Below, one piece after another: positions 17,082-24,743 of a stretch of 48,510 bases of DNA. Within the stretch, counting starts at the first letter, position 1; every line of letters begins with the position of its first letter. Position numbers and translations under genes: made by a program. This stretch comes from a virus. The notes under the pieces are model-generated. The model was given only the letters and a program-made list of their open reading frames with translations. It was not told the origin of the DNA and made no database searches. The stretch covers positions 1 to 48,510 of the IMG/VR virus record IMGVR_UViG_3300044684_000176; one strand, 5' to 3'.

Positions 17082-17648
17082 TTACTGAACCGCGCCGGCC
17101 GTCAGGATGAGGTCGGACGAGCTGGCCGGCGTCGTGCTCGTGGAGGGCACGAGGTAGACGTAAAGGCTCGTTCCGGGCGTGGTGTCCTGGTTGACGAACG
17201 GAAGCGCGCCGGTCGTCAGGCTCGCATACGTCGCCGTATCGCCCGTTCCGCTGTTGACCGTCGCCAGGGCGAGCGGGATGGGCTGGCCGCCCACGAGATA
17301 GGGCCTGTCCGCGGCGTTGAGGCTGAACGCCGCACCGTCCGCGCAGGTCGTGACCGGCTGACGCGTGAACACGTAGGCGGAGAACGTCGCCGTCTGTCCG
17401 CCCTTGCTCTGGAGCCCGAGCGAGACGAGCGTTCCGCCCGCGCCGGGCCACCGGGTCGCGCCGCTCAGGACGATCAAGCCGCCCTCGCATTGGCCGGCCG
17501 CGTGCGAGCCCGTCCCGACCGTGATGGTGGGCGAGGGCATGGCGTAGAACCCGGCGACGGCCGGCGGCCCGGATTGCGCCGCCGCGGGGGTCACGGCCAA
17601 GGCGGCGACCGCGACCGACGCGGCCAGGGCGGAGAAGAGCTTACGCAT
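17082..17648 (-). CDS. Exported protein with signal peptide, unknown
   Basis: A 188-residue protein with a strong signal peptide (RKLFSALAASVAVAALAVTP, cleavage after AAA). The mature part is beta-rich with AGQCEGGLIVLSGATRWPG, TATFSAYVFTRQPVTTCADG (a possible disulfide pair) and TPGTSLYVYLVPSTSTTPAS near the end. I choose ATG 17648 because the signal peptide begins there; the frame extends upstream only through the terminator. The gene ends one base before the large fibre gene. Unknown family; the three consecutive exported proteins 14133-17648 look like a functional set. Confidence 0.7.
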   Translation of the reverse strand: MRKLFSALAASVAVAALAVTPAAAQSGPPAVAGFYAMPSPTITVGTGSHAAGQCEGGLIVLSGATRWPGAGGTLVSLGLQSKGGQTATFSAYVFTRQPVTTCADGAAFSLNAADRPYLVGGQPIPLALATVNSGTGDTATYASLTTGALPFVNQDTTPGTSLYVYLVPSTSTTPASSSDLILTAGAVQ

Positions 17649-17696
17649 TGGCGGCCCCCGACAGGCGAAGAGTGATTCGCCCGGGAGCGTAGCAGC

Positions 17697-17727
17697 AAAA
17701 AGGCCCCCGCGGTGAAACGGGGGCCTT
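17697..17727 (-). terminator. Rho-independent terminator
   Basis: Perfect 10-bp stem AAGGCCCCCG / CGGGGGCCTT with an 8-base loop, followed on the minus strand by TTTTT. It ends transcription from the 17802-18254 gene before the exported-protein block, so the latter probably has its own promoter or is read through. Confidence 0.85.
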
Positions 17728-17801
17728 GCGATACGCTGGCCGGGCAACAGTCAAAGTCCTGATTCGGAACAATGAACCGGCCGGCGAATGCCTGGAGGGC
17801 C

Positions 17802-18254
17802 TTAGCCCTCGGTGCTGGTGCCCTGGTCGGAGGTGTCCGCCGGGGTGTCGGTGACGGAGCCGCTCTCGGGCATGGTCTGCGCGTCGCCGCCCTGCTCGGC
17901 CGGGGCGGGGGTGTCGGTCTGATCGGCCGGCGCGGGGGTGTCGGCGGCGTCGCCCGTGTGGTCGGCCAGGGACGCGGCGATGGCGGCGGTCTCGTTGTCG
18001 ACCTTGTCGGCGAGGGCGTTGAGCTGGATCGACACGTCATCCGCGGTCGCGGCGTTGGTGGCGGTCTCCCGCATCTGCGCGGTCGCGGCCTGCGACGAAG
18101 CGATCAGCGATTGCACGCCCGCGATGAGGGCGGTGACGGAAGCGGTGAGCCTCAGAGTAGCGTCGGTGTTCTTTCCCATGGTCCTTGTCCCGATGAATAG
18201 AGCGACCGCGTAGAGGGCGACGGCCGCCGCGATTGCGTAATTTGCGAGCTGCAT
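17802..18254 (-). CDS. Membrane-anchored Ala/Thr-rich coiled-coil protein
   Basis: A 150-residue protein with one N-terminal transmembrane segment (LANYAIAAAVALYAVALFIG), a helical region with LTASVTALIAGVQSLIASSQ likely to form a coiled coil, and a low-complexity acidic Pro/Thr/Ala tail from about residue 100. A GGGGAGA ribosome site precedes ATG 18254; a second start (MGKN, 18179) behind AAGGA would remove the membrane anchor, so two forms are possible. The stop codon sits in the loop of a 6-bp hairpin, and a terminator follows 75 bases on. Function unknown; located at the head-module edge. Confidence 0.6.
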   Translation of the reverse strand: MQLANYAIAAAVALYAVALFIGTRTMGKNTDATLRLTASVTALIAGVQSLIASSQAATAQMRETATNAATADDVSIQLNALADKVDNETAAIAASLADHTGDAADTPAPADQTDTPAPAEQGGDAQTMPESGSVTDTPADTSDQGTSTEG

Positions 18255-18326
18255 TGTCTCCCCGACGTAGCGGAGCCCTGTGTCTGGAGGGCGTTGACCG
18301 ATTCGTCAACGGGACATTTTTTAGCG

Positions 18327-18355
18327 TTGACGGCCGCGTCGTCGTACCGTACGAC
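18327..18355 (+). promoter_or_regulatory. Promoter with palindromic operator over the -10
   Basis: TTGACG (18327-18332), a 17-base spacer and TACGAC (18350-18355). The -10 is part of the 15-bp palindrome GTCGTACCGTACGAC (18341-18355). The same arrangement, including the TTTAGCGTTGACGG start and AACACGGAGAC before the first ATG, occurs at 33235-33263, and the palindrome again at 45118-45132. It drives the small plus-strand gene cluster from 18382. Confidence 0.75.
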
Positions 18356-18381
18356 AGGGCATCAACACGGAGACCCCGGCC

Positions 18382-18654
18382 ATGGCCGCTCGCAAAATCC
18401 ACCTCCAGGCGAACGCCGGAATCCGCATGGCCCCTTTCGCCTTTTGCGCGTCTCGGATCAATGGCCGTGGTAAGGTCGAATTTAACGGGCGTCGCTCTTA
18501 CGCCTTCATGGCCTCCGAGATCGTCAGCGCCGAAAAGTTTATCGCGACGCCGTCCGCGAATCGTTGCGCCCATTGCTGTGACGTCCTCCGTCAGCGTCGC
18601 GACAGACACCCGAAGACCTATGCCGCTATTTGCGCCCCGGAGCCGAAACGATGA
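18382..18654 (+). CDS. Small unknown protein with Cys cluster
   Basis: A 90-residue basic protein, first gene of the plus-strand cluster, starting behind a CACGGAGA ribosome site 27 bases after the promoter. It has an N-terminal HLQANAGIRMAPFAFCASRI, then FIATPSANRCAHCCDVLRQR with Cys residues that may bind metal, and a basic end. The stop overlaps the next start by ATGA. Not recognised; the early promoter and size suggest a host-takeover or regulatory role, which is only inference. Confidence 0.6.
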   Translation: MAARKIHLQANAGIRMAPFAFCASRINGRGKVEFNGRRSYAFMASEIVSAEKFIATPSANRCAHCCDVLRQRRDRHPKTYAAICAPEPKR

Positions 18655-18815
18655 GCCGCCGAACCGTCAACGAAATGCCGCGGGGCACATGCTCGCAATG
18701 TAAGGCCGAGCCTGTGCTCCTACGCCGTGACGGTCGTTGCCGGGGCTGTCGCGACGACGAGGCTTCGGCGAAGGGACGGCGGCTCGCTTGCCTCATCCCC
18801 GGGCCGAAGCGATGA
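18651..18815 (+). CDS. Small zinc-ribbon-like protein
   Basis: A 54-residue protein with two CxxC pairs, CSQCKAEPVLLRRDGRCRGC, spaced as in a minimal zinc ribbon, and a basic tail. ATG 18651 overlaps the upstream stop, and its own stop overlaps the following start, so it is translationally coupled on both sides. The start at 18630 would overlap without need. A nucleic-acid or protein-binding role is likely from the fold only. Confidence 0.65.
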   Translation: MSRRTVNEMPRGTCSQCKAEPVLLRRDGRCRGCRDDEASAKGRRLACLIPGPKR

Positions 18816-19000
18816 GCCGCACCCGCAACCTCCTCCTCGCCAAGGCCGGCCCCGAATGGGGGCCGGTTCCCTTGCGCCGCGTCCCGAACCCCACGCTCAC
18901 GCGCCTTTGCGCCGAAGGTGTGCTAGAGGTGCGGCTAGTCCCCGGCCCGAACCAATCGGGCCTCTTGCGTGTCGAATACCGGCTCAAACAGAAGGATTGA
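18812..19000 (+). CDS. Small unknown protein
   Basis: A 62-residue protein (start RTRNLLLAKAGPEWGPVPL, then NPTLTRLCAEGVLEVRLVPG), predicted helix followed by beta strands in a winged-helix-like order: VPLRRVPNPTLTRLCAEGVL could be a recognition helix and VEYRLKQKD the wing. Coupled by an ATGA overlap to the zinc-ribbon gene and followed two bases later by the next start. I would treat it as a possible small DNA-binding protein, low certainty. Confidence 0.6.
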   Translation: MSRTRNLLLAKAGPEWGPVPLRRVPNPTLTRLCAEGVLEVRLVPGPNQSGLLRVEYRLKQKD

Positions 19001-19002
19001 CC

Positions 19003-19323
19003 ATGTTCGCGCTCGTAATCATGGTGTGCACCTCGCACATCCCGGCGCAATGCACGCGCCTTGACGATACGCGCCGTTTCGAGACGGTGCAGGAATGCCA
19101 GCACGCGGGCTACGCGCTGCCCCCGAAGCTCATCGGCCGCAACGTCCGCGATTTCGCTTGTCAGACGGTCGCGGACGAGCCGCGTGCTGGCTTAGACTTC
19201 ATGCGGGGCGACTATTGGTCCGGAGCGAAGCACTACCGTACGCCCGAGGAAGCTGGTCTCTCGTGCTCGCCGGGGCCGTGCACGATCACTAAAGACGGTC
19301 TGTACGTCGACCCGGCGAAGTGA
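19003..19323 (+). CDS. Small Cys-rich, possibly exported protein
   Basis: A 106-residue protein with a short hydrophobic start (FALVIMVCTSHIPAQC) and six cysteines, ending in EEAGLSCSPGPCTITKDG. It resembles a widespread group of small bacterial and phage proteins that begin with a hydrophobic strand, a Cys, and a second Cys about eight residues on, of unknown function. Start ATG 19003 lies two bases after the preceding stop. A periplasmic destination is possible but the hydrophobic segment is short. Confidence 0.6.
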   Translation: MFALVIMVCTSHIPAQCTRLDDTRRFETVQECQHAGYALPPKLIGRNVRDFACQTVADEPRAGLDFMRGDYWSGAKHYRTPEEAGLSCSPGPCTITKDGLYVDPAK

Positions 19324-19354
19324 GGCGCGCGGCGGCCGGGCGCGTTCTCAACCC

Positions 19355-19543
19355 ATGGCCGCATCCGAACCCCTCTTAGGCGCGCTTCAGGCGTACGTTG
19401 AGGCCGCCGTCGCGCACGCGATCGACCCCGACCGTCCCGAGCCCGTGGGCGAGGCGCGAGCCTTGTCCGCGGCGCTCGACGCTCACGTTGCCCGCTGCGT
19501 CGCCGAGACGCTCGTTAAGATGCGGGAGGCCGCCCGGCTCTAA
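19355..19543 (+). CDS. Small helical protein, unknown
   Basis: A 62-residue Ala-rich helical protein (EPLLGALQAYVEAAVAHAID, then AALDAHVARCVAETLVKMRE). It begins 31 bases after the previous gene and its stop overlaps the end of the convergent head morphogenesis gene by four bases. No family recognised. Codon use and lack of stops support coding, with moderate certainty because the frame is short. Confidence 0.5.
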   Translation: MAASEPLLGALQAYVEAAVAHAIDPDRPEPVGEARALSAALDAHVARCVAETLVKMREAARL

Positions 19544-20355
19544 AAGCCCGGGATGACCGATTTACTCACGCACCGGCAATTGATCTCGTGGCCGGGCCAA
19601 GTCCATTTCCCCTCAAGGAACGCGCCCGTCTCGACGTTGTAGCGCTTCCCGCTAAACGCGAGATGTTCCGGGCGCGGATGCTTGCCGCCGCCGGAGTGAA
19701 TCCAAATCGCCTCTGTGATCCCAAGCTCTTTTTGCCGCACGCGCTGGTAAACGGCCGTCGCCTTATTGTTCTGGTCGCGGGCGATGAACTCGGCGCGCCG
19801 CTTCGTTATCCCGTGACCCTGGCCGAGTTGTTCCGTCAGGGCGTGAAGGTCACGGCCAGCTTGGACGGATTGCATAACGACCGTCTCGACGTTTTGCATA
19901 TACCGTTGCGGGATGCTCTTAATGAGCCCGACGTTCTCGCCGATGATTGCTTGTTGCGCGTCGTTCTGCATCCGTGTCGGCCGGAACCTGACGGACATGC
20001 CCCGCTTCCGGAGCATCGCGGCGAGCTGCGCGTCCGAGCGCTCCGCGGCGGCCTTGGCGAAATACTCGGCCAGCTCCTCGGATAGCTTGTCGAAATCCCG
20101 TTGCCAGCGCCGGGCGAGCCGCCGCACCTCGCGCCGCAGCTCGACGGCCGGCGAGGCGTCCGCGGCCATTTCCGGCTCGTTCGCCCGGTAGCGCGCCTTG
20201 AGCCAGAACGACACGCTTCGCGCCATGGCGTCGATCCGGGCCTCAAGCTTGCGCTGATATGCGAGCTGTAGGCCGACGTTCGGTCGAACCGGGTCGAGCG
20301 TGCGGACGCCCTCCCGGGTGAGCTGCGCTTGGCGCGCTCGGGCCTCCCGGCTCAT
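19540..20355 (-). CDS. Minor head protein (SPP1 gp7 / Mu gpF type)
   Basis: A 271-residue minor capsid protein of the SPP1 gp7-like head morphogenesis family, which binds portal and entering DNA. The N-terminal half is helical (RREVRRLARRWQRDFDKLSE); the C-terminal signature is well conserved: HGITKRRAEFIARDQNNKAT, AIWIHSGGGKHPRPEHLAFS and WTWPGHEINCRCVSKSVIPG. It overlaps the portal gene by an ATGA junction, the usual portal-minor head order. Confidence 0.88.
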   Translation of the reverse strand: MSREARARQAQLTREGVRTLDPVRPNVGLQLAYQRKLEARIDAMARSVSFWLKARYRANEPEMAADASPAVELRREVRRLARRWQRDFDKLSEELAEYFAKAAAERSDAQLAAMLRKRGMSVRFRPTRMQNDAQQAIIGENVGLIKSIPQRYMQNVETVVMQSVQAGRDLHALTEQLGQGHGITKRRAEFIARDQNNKATAVYQRVRQKELGITEAIWIHSGGGKHPRPEHLAFSGKRYNVETGAFLEGKWTWPGHEINCRCVSKSVIPGF

Positions 20356-21881
20356 GGCGCTTTGGGCGGCGGGTTCTCGCCCTCGGGCTTGCCGTTCCCG
20401 TCGTCTTCCTCGTGCATCCCGTCGTCCGGTACGTCGTCACTCGGCGGGGTGGGTAGGGGCTTGGATAGGTCGAGCCCGTGGTAGGGGCTGGATTCGTCCC
20501 GGGCGAGCTTGGTGCGTACTTCCTCGCCGTCGATAGCCCCCATTTGGAAGTACAGGTTGTCCGTCTCGGCTTCGGTCTTGCGGTTGGTGATCTTCGCCGT
20601 CTCGTCCAGCTCCCACAGGTCGACGAACTCGAAACCGATATCCCGATCAATCTCGCCCCACAGATGCAACATGAGCATGTGAAGCGCGCGGGTGAGGTGC
20701 GAGGTGAAGAGCGCCTCTTGCTGCGCCTTGATCCACGCAAAGAAGACCTTGATCTCGCCGTCGCTCGACGCGTTGAGACCGCTGGGCGTGATCCCGAAGA
20801 GCACCACGAGCGGAATCCCGAACACGGCCGCCATGTGCTCTTGCGCCTGCGCCTGGAGCTTGTCGAGCGTCCCGAGCGGCGTCGCGATGTTCGCCAGCTC
20901 CTCGCGCTCTTTGTCCATCACGGCCACGCCGCGCTTGTCACGGGCGAGCTTGTAAAGCTCAATCCGCTTGCGGAGCTGCGCAACCGCGCCGTCATTCAGT
21001 ACCGACGAAAGGTCCGTCTTCAGGACGTCTTTCGAGAAACTGTTTACCGTCCCGTTGACGTTGCTGCGCGTTTCAAGCCAGTTGTCGACATACTCAAGGG
21101 CGATCTGGATTAGCGACAGACCGCCGAAGCTATACGCCGGCTTGAGGATATCGGAGACGGGCCGGCTTACGAACGTGAGGAGCCGGGAGGCGTGGACCTT
21201 CCGGCCCATCACGAACCACGACTGAGGCTTGTAGAACTTGGCGCTAAGCGGGTTCGTGGTGTTGTAGTCGTTCGGGTAGGTCCAAATGGGCTCGACGACC
21301 CGGAAGCCCTTGAGCGAGCCTTTCGGGAAGGTGCGCGGGTCGAGGATCAGCGGCGTCGCGAGGACGTCGTCCCGGTCGGCGTCGCCCGTGTCGGGGTAAA
21401 TGTGCGAGCGGCCGAACCACCCATCTAGCTCGGCCCCCGCGCGGAAGGCGTCGCGAAGCCGAAAGTTCTCCATGGCCGTCTTCAGCTCGTCGAGCCGCTC
21501 GGCCTTGTCCTCATCGCCCGCGCTCGTGAGCTTGACCCACTTCCGCGTCATTTCCTTAGCGATGATCTCCGCCGGCCGGCGAAACTCGGCGCGCTGCGAC
21601 AGCTCGGCGAGGAGCGGATATCCGAGAAAGCCGATTCCGGCGTGATGCGTCCCGCCGTTGGCCCACCGATAGACGTCATTGATCCGGGGGTCGGAGTCCA
21701 TCGCGAAGCGCGACAGCTCGCGCCCGTTGATGTTCGACGGCAGGACGCCCGGCGGCGGCTCGGGGATGACGAACGCGGAGCGCGACGTCTCGGCCGCCGC
21801 TTCGGCGCGCAGCTCGGCCAGGGCCAAATCGTTAATTTTGAGGCCGCGGCGCTTCGGCTGGGCGGTCACGGCTTCGCTCAC
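20352..21881 (-). CDS. Portal protein (DUF1073 type)
   Basis: A 509-residue portal protein that forms the dodecameric DNA gate of the head. Features include FVIPEPPPGVLPSNINGREL, RWANGGTHHAGIGFLGYPLL, FGRSHIYPDTGD, NPLSAKFYKPQSWFVMGRKV, SDILKPAYSFGGLSLIQIAL and the tunnel-loop region FGIPLVVLFGITPSGLNASS, all standard in DUF1073 portals. The start is a GTG overlapping the terminase stop. The C-terminal tail is acidic and proline-rich. Databases sometimes label this family as Acb1-like; the gene order and full length favour portal. Confidence 0.88.
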   Translation of the reverse strand: MSEAVTAQPKRRGLKINDLALAELRAEAAAETSRSAFVIPEPPPGVLPSNINGRELSRFAMDSDPRINDVYRWANGGTHHAGIGFLGYPLLAELSQRAEFRRPAEIIAKEMTRKWVKLTSAGDEDKAERLDELKTAMENFRLRDAFRAGAELDGWFGRSHIYPDTGDADRDDVLATPLILDPRTFPKGSLKGFRVVEPIWTYPNDYNTTNPLSAKFYKPQSWFVMGRKVHASRLLTFVSRPVSDILKPAYSFGGLSLIQIALEYVDNWLETRSNVNGTVNSFSKDVLKTDLSSVLNDGAVAQLRKRIELYKLARDKRGVAVMDKEREELANIATPLGTLDKLQAQAQEHMAAVFGIPLVVLFGITPSGLNASSDGEIKVFFAWIKAQQEALFTSHLTRALHMLMLHLWGEIDRDIGFEFVDLWELDETAKITNRKTEAETDNLYFQMGAIDGEEVRTKLARDESSPYHGLDLSKPLPTPPSDDVPDDGMHEEDDGNGKPEGENPPPKAP

Positions 21882-23494
21882 AGGAGCCCCCTCAAGGCGT
21901 CGTCACTGATTCGCATAGGCTGACGGCTGGTCGAGCTGTACGCAATCATCACGGCGTCGGCCAAGTTGGGCGATTTCGTCCCGTCAGGTTGCTTGTTCAC
22001 CTCAATTTTTCCGTCCGTGGTGAGCTTATACGTGGGCTGGGAAAGTTCGCCCTTGAGTTTCGCCAAGATCGGAAGAGACGAGGGGATACAAATGATGTGG
22101 TTGATATCGAACGGCCCGCTCTTCGTGACCGCCCGATACGTGTTCTGGAAACGCAAACGCAGCGACCACCACGCTTGAGGTTTGAGCCGCGCGAAGTAGT
22201 CCTTATTTTTGCGGCCCTTGACGTCCTCGCCCTCGGGATCGAACACCTCGCCCGAGCCCCGGAACGGCGAGGCCGTGAGCTGGCGACGGCCCGCGGCGGC
22301 CCGGCCCTCGTTGATGACCCGGGCGTCCCCGCGGCAACCCGCGCCCAGGCCGTCCGCGTCGTACTTGAAGCCGTCGAGCTGGAGCGTGTCGCAAATGTCG
22401 AACGCCTTAACCGTGGTGGCGAAGGTGTCCGAGCCCTTGCCGCTCCACTCCTCCAGATGCTCCAAGAGCGGGCCGTAGCGGGCGCAGAACGCGTTGAGGT
22501 CTTTCCCTTCGTCGGCCACGTCCAGGCCCCCCGCGCGAACGCCCGTGGGCGCAACGCCGAGCTTCGCGAGGCTGTCGATCGCCGCCTCAACCCATTCGCT
22601 CGGGATCAGGACGCCGAGCGCCGACGCGTTGTAATTGCGGTCAACCTCCTGCGCGACGGTCACGGGGTCGTGCTCTTCGCAGAAAGCGTCATACCACGCT
22701 TGATCTTTGCGGGGGTCGTCTCGCCAGTCGAAAATAAAGACGCGGAGTTTCCCGCCCCAACGCTTGAGCGCGAAGGGGTTGTTCATGCCGTTAACCGACG
22801 AAATGTCTATCCGACAATTCGTCGTCGCCGATAGCGAGGCGTCGATTAGTTGCGGGTGGTCAAGGTGCGCGGCTTCGTCAACGAAATAGATCGAGTTACG
22901 GCCGCCGCGCCCGACTTGGTCGCCGCCTTCGCCAGTAATCACCGCGCCCGTACCCGGGAATTTGATGAGCATGGCCGGCGCGTCGCGCTTCTCATCCCAG
23001 CCGTCGAGAAACTCGGGTGGGAGGTTGCGCAAGAACATGCGCGCTTTGAAGAAGAGCGATTTCGGCTCGCCGATCTTATCGACGTTCCGTTCAAGGTTCG
23101 ACCCGAAGCCGATCGCGAGGCCGCGGTTGAACAGACAGAGCGTACAGGCCAGCGCGACGGCTACCCACGAAATGCCGCAGTCCCGCGACTTCTCGGTGAG
23201 CATCCCTTTACGCTTACGCCATTGCTCAAGTACCGCGTCGATCCATTCCCGCTGTTTGGGGAACAGACGAAAGGGGATTTCCGCCGGCAACCCGATCTCG
23301 GGATTTCGCGGGTCGAACGTTATTCCCCAATCGTCGATAAAGTCGGCCGGGTGCTCGCGATACCATGCCTTGAGCTGGGCGAGACGCGTCCCGGTCTTGT
23401 CCTCCCGAATCCAGGCGAGACGCCGCATACGCGCCGCAAATTCGGCCGCGTAGTCGGGTTTCGTCCAGTTGAACGGGCGGACGTGGGCGTTCAC
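21878..23494 (-). CDS. terL: Terminase large subunit
   Basis: A 538-residue packaging ATPase-nuclease. Visible motifs: adenine-binding Q motif region FPKQREW (about 79-85), an atypical Walker A EKSRDCGISW (101-110), Walker B with catalytic Glu SIYFVDE (201-207), coupling motif DISSVNG (230-236), and nuclease acidic residues in GGLDVADEGKD (323-331, D325), KYDADGLGAG (378-387) and NLADAVMIAYS near the end. The GTG start overlaps the preceding stop. Unusually, it is separated from the small subunit gene by about 4 kb holding the lysis genes. Confidence 0.93.
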   Translation of the reverse strand: MNAHVRPFNWTKPDYAAEFAARMRRLAWIREDKTGTRLAQLKAWYREHPADFIDDWGITFDPRNPEIGLPAEIPFRLFPKQREWIDAVLEQWRKRKGMLTEKSRDCGISWVAVALACTLCLFNRGLAIGFGSNLERNVDKIGEPKSLFFKARMFLRNLPPEFLDGWDEKRDAPAMLIKFPGTGAVITGEGGDQVGRGGRNSIYFVDEAAHLDHPQLIDASLSATTNCRIDISSVNGMNNPFALKRWGGKLRVFIFDWRDDPRKDQAWYDAFCEEHDPVTVAQEVDRNYNASALGVLIPSEWVEAAIDSLAKLGVAPTGVRAGGLDVADEGKDLNAFCARYGPLLEHLEEWSGKGSDTFATTVKAFDICDTLQLDGFKYDADGLGAGCRGDARVINEGRAAAGRRQLTASPFRGSGEVFDPEGEDVKGRKNKDYFARLKPQAWWSLRLRFQNTYRAVTKSGPFDINHIICIPSSLPILAKLKGELSQPTYKLTTDGKIEVNKQPDGTKSPNLADAVMIAYSSTSRQPMRISDDALRGLL

Positions 23495-23952
23495 TCTTCG
23501 GGCTCGACGTCCGCGACCGGCTCAATCTGCGCGTACAGCTCGGCGAGGTGCGCGTTGTCGACGGTCACGGGTACGGCCGGCAAGCCGATCGACACGAAGT
23601 AGTCGGCCAGCTTCTCGGCGAGCCCGCGCCGCCACTCGTAGCGCTCAGCCCGCGCCTTCTCGCGTTCCCGTTCCGCCGACGCGACCATGTCGCGCGCCCG
23701 GCCGATCGCGGCTTCCGCCGCGTCGAGAAGCTCCACGGCGGACTTGGCGTCGTCGGCCTTCTCGGTCTGCCGCTGCGTCGCCTCCAGCTCGGCGACCCGG
23801 GCGCGCAGCCGCGGAAGCTCGGGATCGTCGCAGAGGGCCGCGATCGTGCGGTCCCGTTTCTGCATGTTCTCGGGCGTGCAGCAAACGCACGGGCCGAGCG
23901 CTGGGGTGTCGGAAAGATAGTGTGTGCCGGTGCAGAAATCGCAAGCCGCCAT
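23491..23952 (-). CDS. Zinc-knuckle coiled-coil protein, unknown
   Basis: A 153-residue protein with Cys pairs at the start (ACDFCTGTHYLSD, then GPCVCCTPENMQKRDR), a long coiled coil at residues 45-110 (LRARVAELEATQRQTEKADD, RDMVASAEREREKARAERYE) and an acidic end. ATG 23952 follows an AGGGGGCG site; the 25-codon extension upstream overlaps a repeat element and is rejected. Located directly before the large terminase and coupled to it by GTGA, so it may serve in packaging or regulation. Not a known family to me. Confidence 0.6.
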   Translation of the reverse strand: MAACDFCTGTHYLSDTPALGPCVCCTPENMQKRDRTIAALCDDPELPRLRARVAELEATQRQTEKADDAKSAVELLDAAEAAIGRARDMVASAEREREKARAERYEWRRGLAEKLADYFVSIGLPAVPVTVDNAHLAELYAQIEPVADVEPEE

Positions 23953-23967
23953 AGGTCGCCCCCTATT

Positions 23968-23997
23968 GGTTCGAAGCGTAGCGCTATGCTGATTCGC
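23968..23997. repeat. 30-bp element A, copy 1, upstream of an RBS
   Basis: A 30-bp sequence with near-palindromic core GCGTAGCGCTATGC, identical to 27304-27333 and partly repeated at 26636-26648. In each case a GGGGGCG ribosome site and a minus-strand start follow shortly, so it could be a late promoter or a binding site. At the second copy it overlaps the end of the small terminase gene. Confidence 0.6.
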
Positions 23998-24010
23998 GCC
24001 CGAAAACGAC

Positions 24011-24045
24011 AGAGCCGCCGCGCCCATGGACGACGCGGCGGCTCT
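24011..24045 (-). terminator. Strong hairpin after the 24100 gene
   Basis: A perfect 12-bp stem (AGAGCCGCCGCG / CGCGGCGGCTCT) with an 11-base loop, followed on the minus strand by GTCGTTTTC. The T tract is interrupted, so termination may be partial. Confidence 0.7.
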
Positions 24046-24099
24046 TCCCGGTGGTCGAAGCCGGGCATGGACCGGGGGCGACCGGACCCAAGGTCGGCG

Positions 24100-24408
24100 T
24101 TAAGCCGCTTCGATCTGCGCCGCAAGGGCGTCGTTCTTCTCCCGGAGGCTGGCGGCCATGGCCTGGACGGTGGCGAGGTCGGTCGCGTCCAGAACGGCCT
24201 TGCCGTCCTCCACGGCCTGCACGACGACTTGAGCGAAGCCGAGCACCTCGGTCGCGATGTTGACCGCGCTGGAGACGGCCGGGCCGCCGAGGGAGGCGGC
24301 GACGGGGCCGATCGACTCCACGAGCTGCAAGCCCGTCTGAAGCCCGTTGATGATCTTTTGACCCAGGCTCTCGCTCGTGGGCGCGGTCGCGGTGGTGGCG
24401 TCGGTCAT
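24100..24408 (-). CDS. Small hydrophobic helical protein, unknown
   Basis: A 102-residue protein with a hydrophobic centre of Gly/Ala/Val-rich helices (LVESIGPVAASLGGPAVSSA, VNIATEVLGFAQVVVQAVED) flanked by a Thr-rich start and a charged helical end. The middle could be membrane-active but is not a clear transmembrane segment. It lies alone between two terminators next to the lysis genes, preceded by GGGGGAGA, and so has its own short transcript or is read through. Function unknown. Confidence 0.6.
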   Translation of the reverse strand: MTDATTATAPTSESLGQKIINGLQTGLQLVESIGPVAASLGGPAVSSAVNIATEVLGFAQVVVQAVEDGKAVLDATDLATVQAMAASLREKNDALAAQIEAA

Positions 24409-24555
24409 GGTCTCCCCCTTCGGGTTGGGTTTGGACAGAGCGGAGGGGGACGCTCCGCCCCCGCTCCGCCCCTGGCGAACGTCTCGGGCGGGACGCCCCC
24501 TATCTGAACGGGCGACCGCCTAGCTCGCGTAAAACACCGCTACCATGATTCGGCA

Positions 24556-24592
24556 AAAAGAAGCCGCCGGGGCGCATCCGACCGCGGCGGCT
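24556..24592 (-). terminator. Rho-independent terminator (second of tandem pair)
   Basis: Stem AGCCGCCG / CGGCGGCT with a 15-base loop, followed on the minus strand by TCTTTTT. It backs up the terminator at 24654-24688. Confidence 0.75.
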
Positions 24593-24653
24593 AGGGGGAT
24601 GTGAGGGGAGGAAAAACACCCGTCGAGCAAGGTTCGACGATTCGCGCCCAATG

Positions 24654-24688
24654 AAAAGGGCCGGCGCTCGCCTCTCTGCGCCGGCCCT
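24654..24688 (-). terminator. Rho-independent terminator after the lysis cassette
   Basis: A perfect 11-bp stem AGGGCCGGCGC / GCGCCGGCCCT with a 10-base loop, followed on the minus strand by TTTT. It lies 56 bases after the last lysis gene. Confidence 0.85.
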
Positions 24689-24743
24689 CCCCGTAAGCCC
24701 CAACGATGCTCACACTACGCGGGTTTTTGACCGTCGTAAAGGC

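Larger units (their letters stand above)
24409..24743. other. 335-base intergenic stretch holding two tandem terminators
   Basis: No gene is visible. The stretch contains two terminator hairpins facing the minus strand (listed separately) and a GC-rich inverted repeat GGAGGGGGACGCTCC near 24441. The frames here are short and without ribosome sites. Confidence 0.6.

Noticed and set aside
20352-21881. Anti-CBASS Acb1-like enzyme
   Set aside because: Although the DUF1073 name is linked with Acb1 in some databases, length, lack of a visible HxT/HxS pair and the terminase-portal-minor head order support portal.
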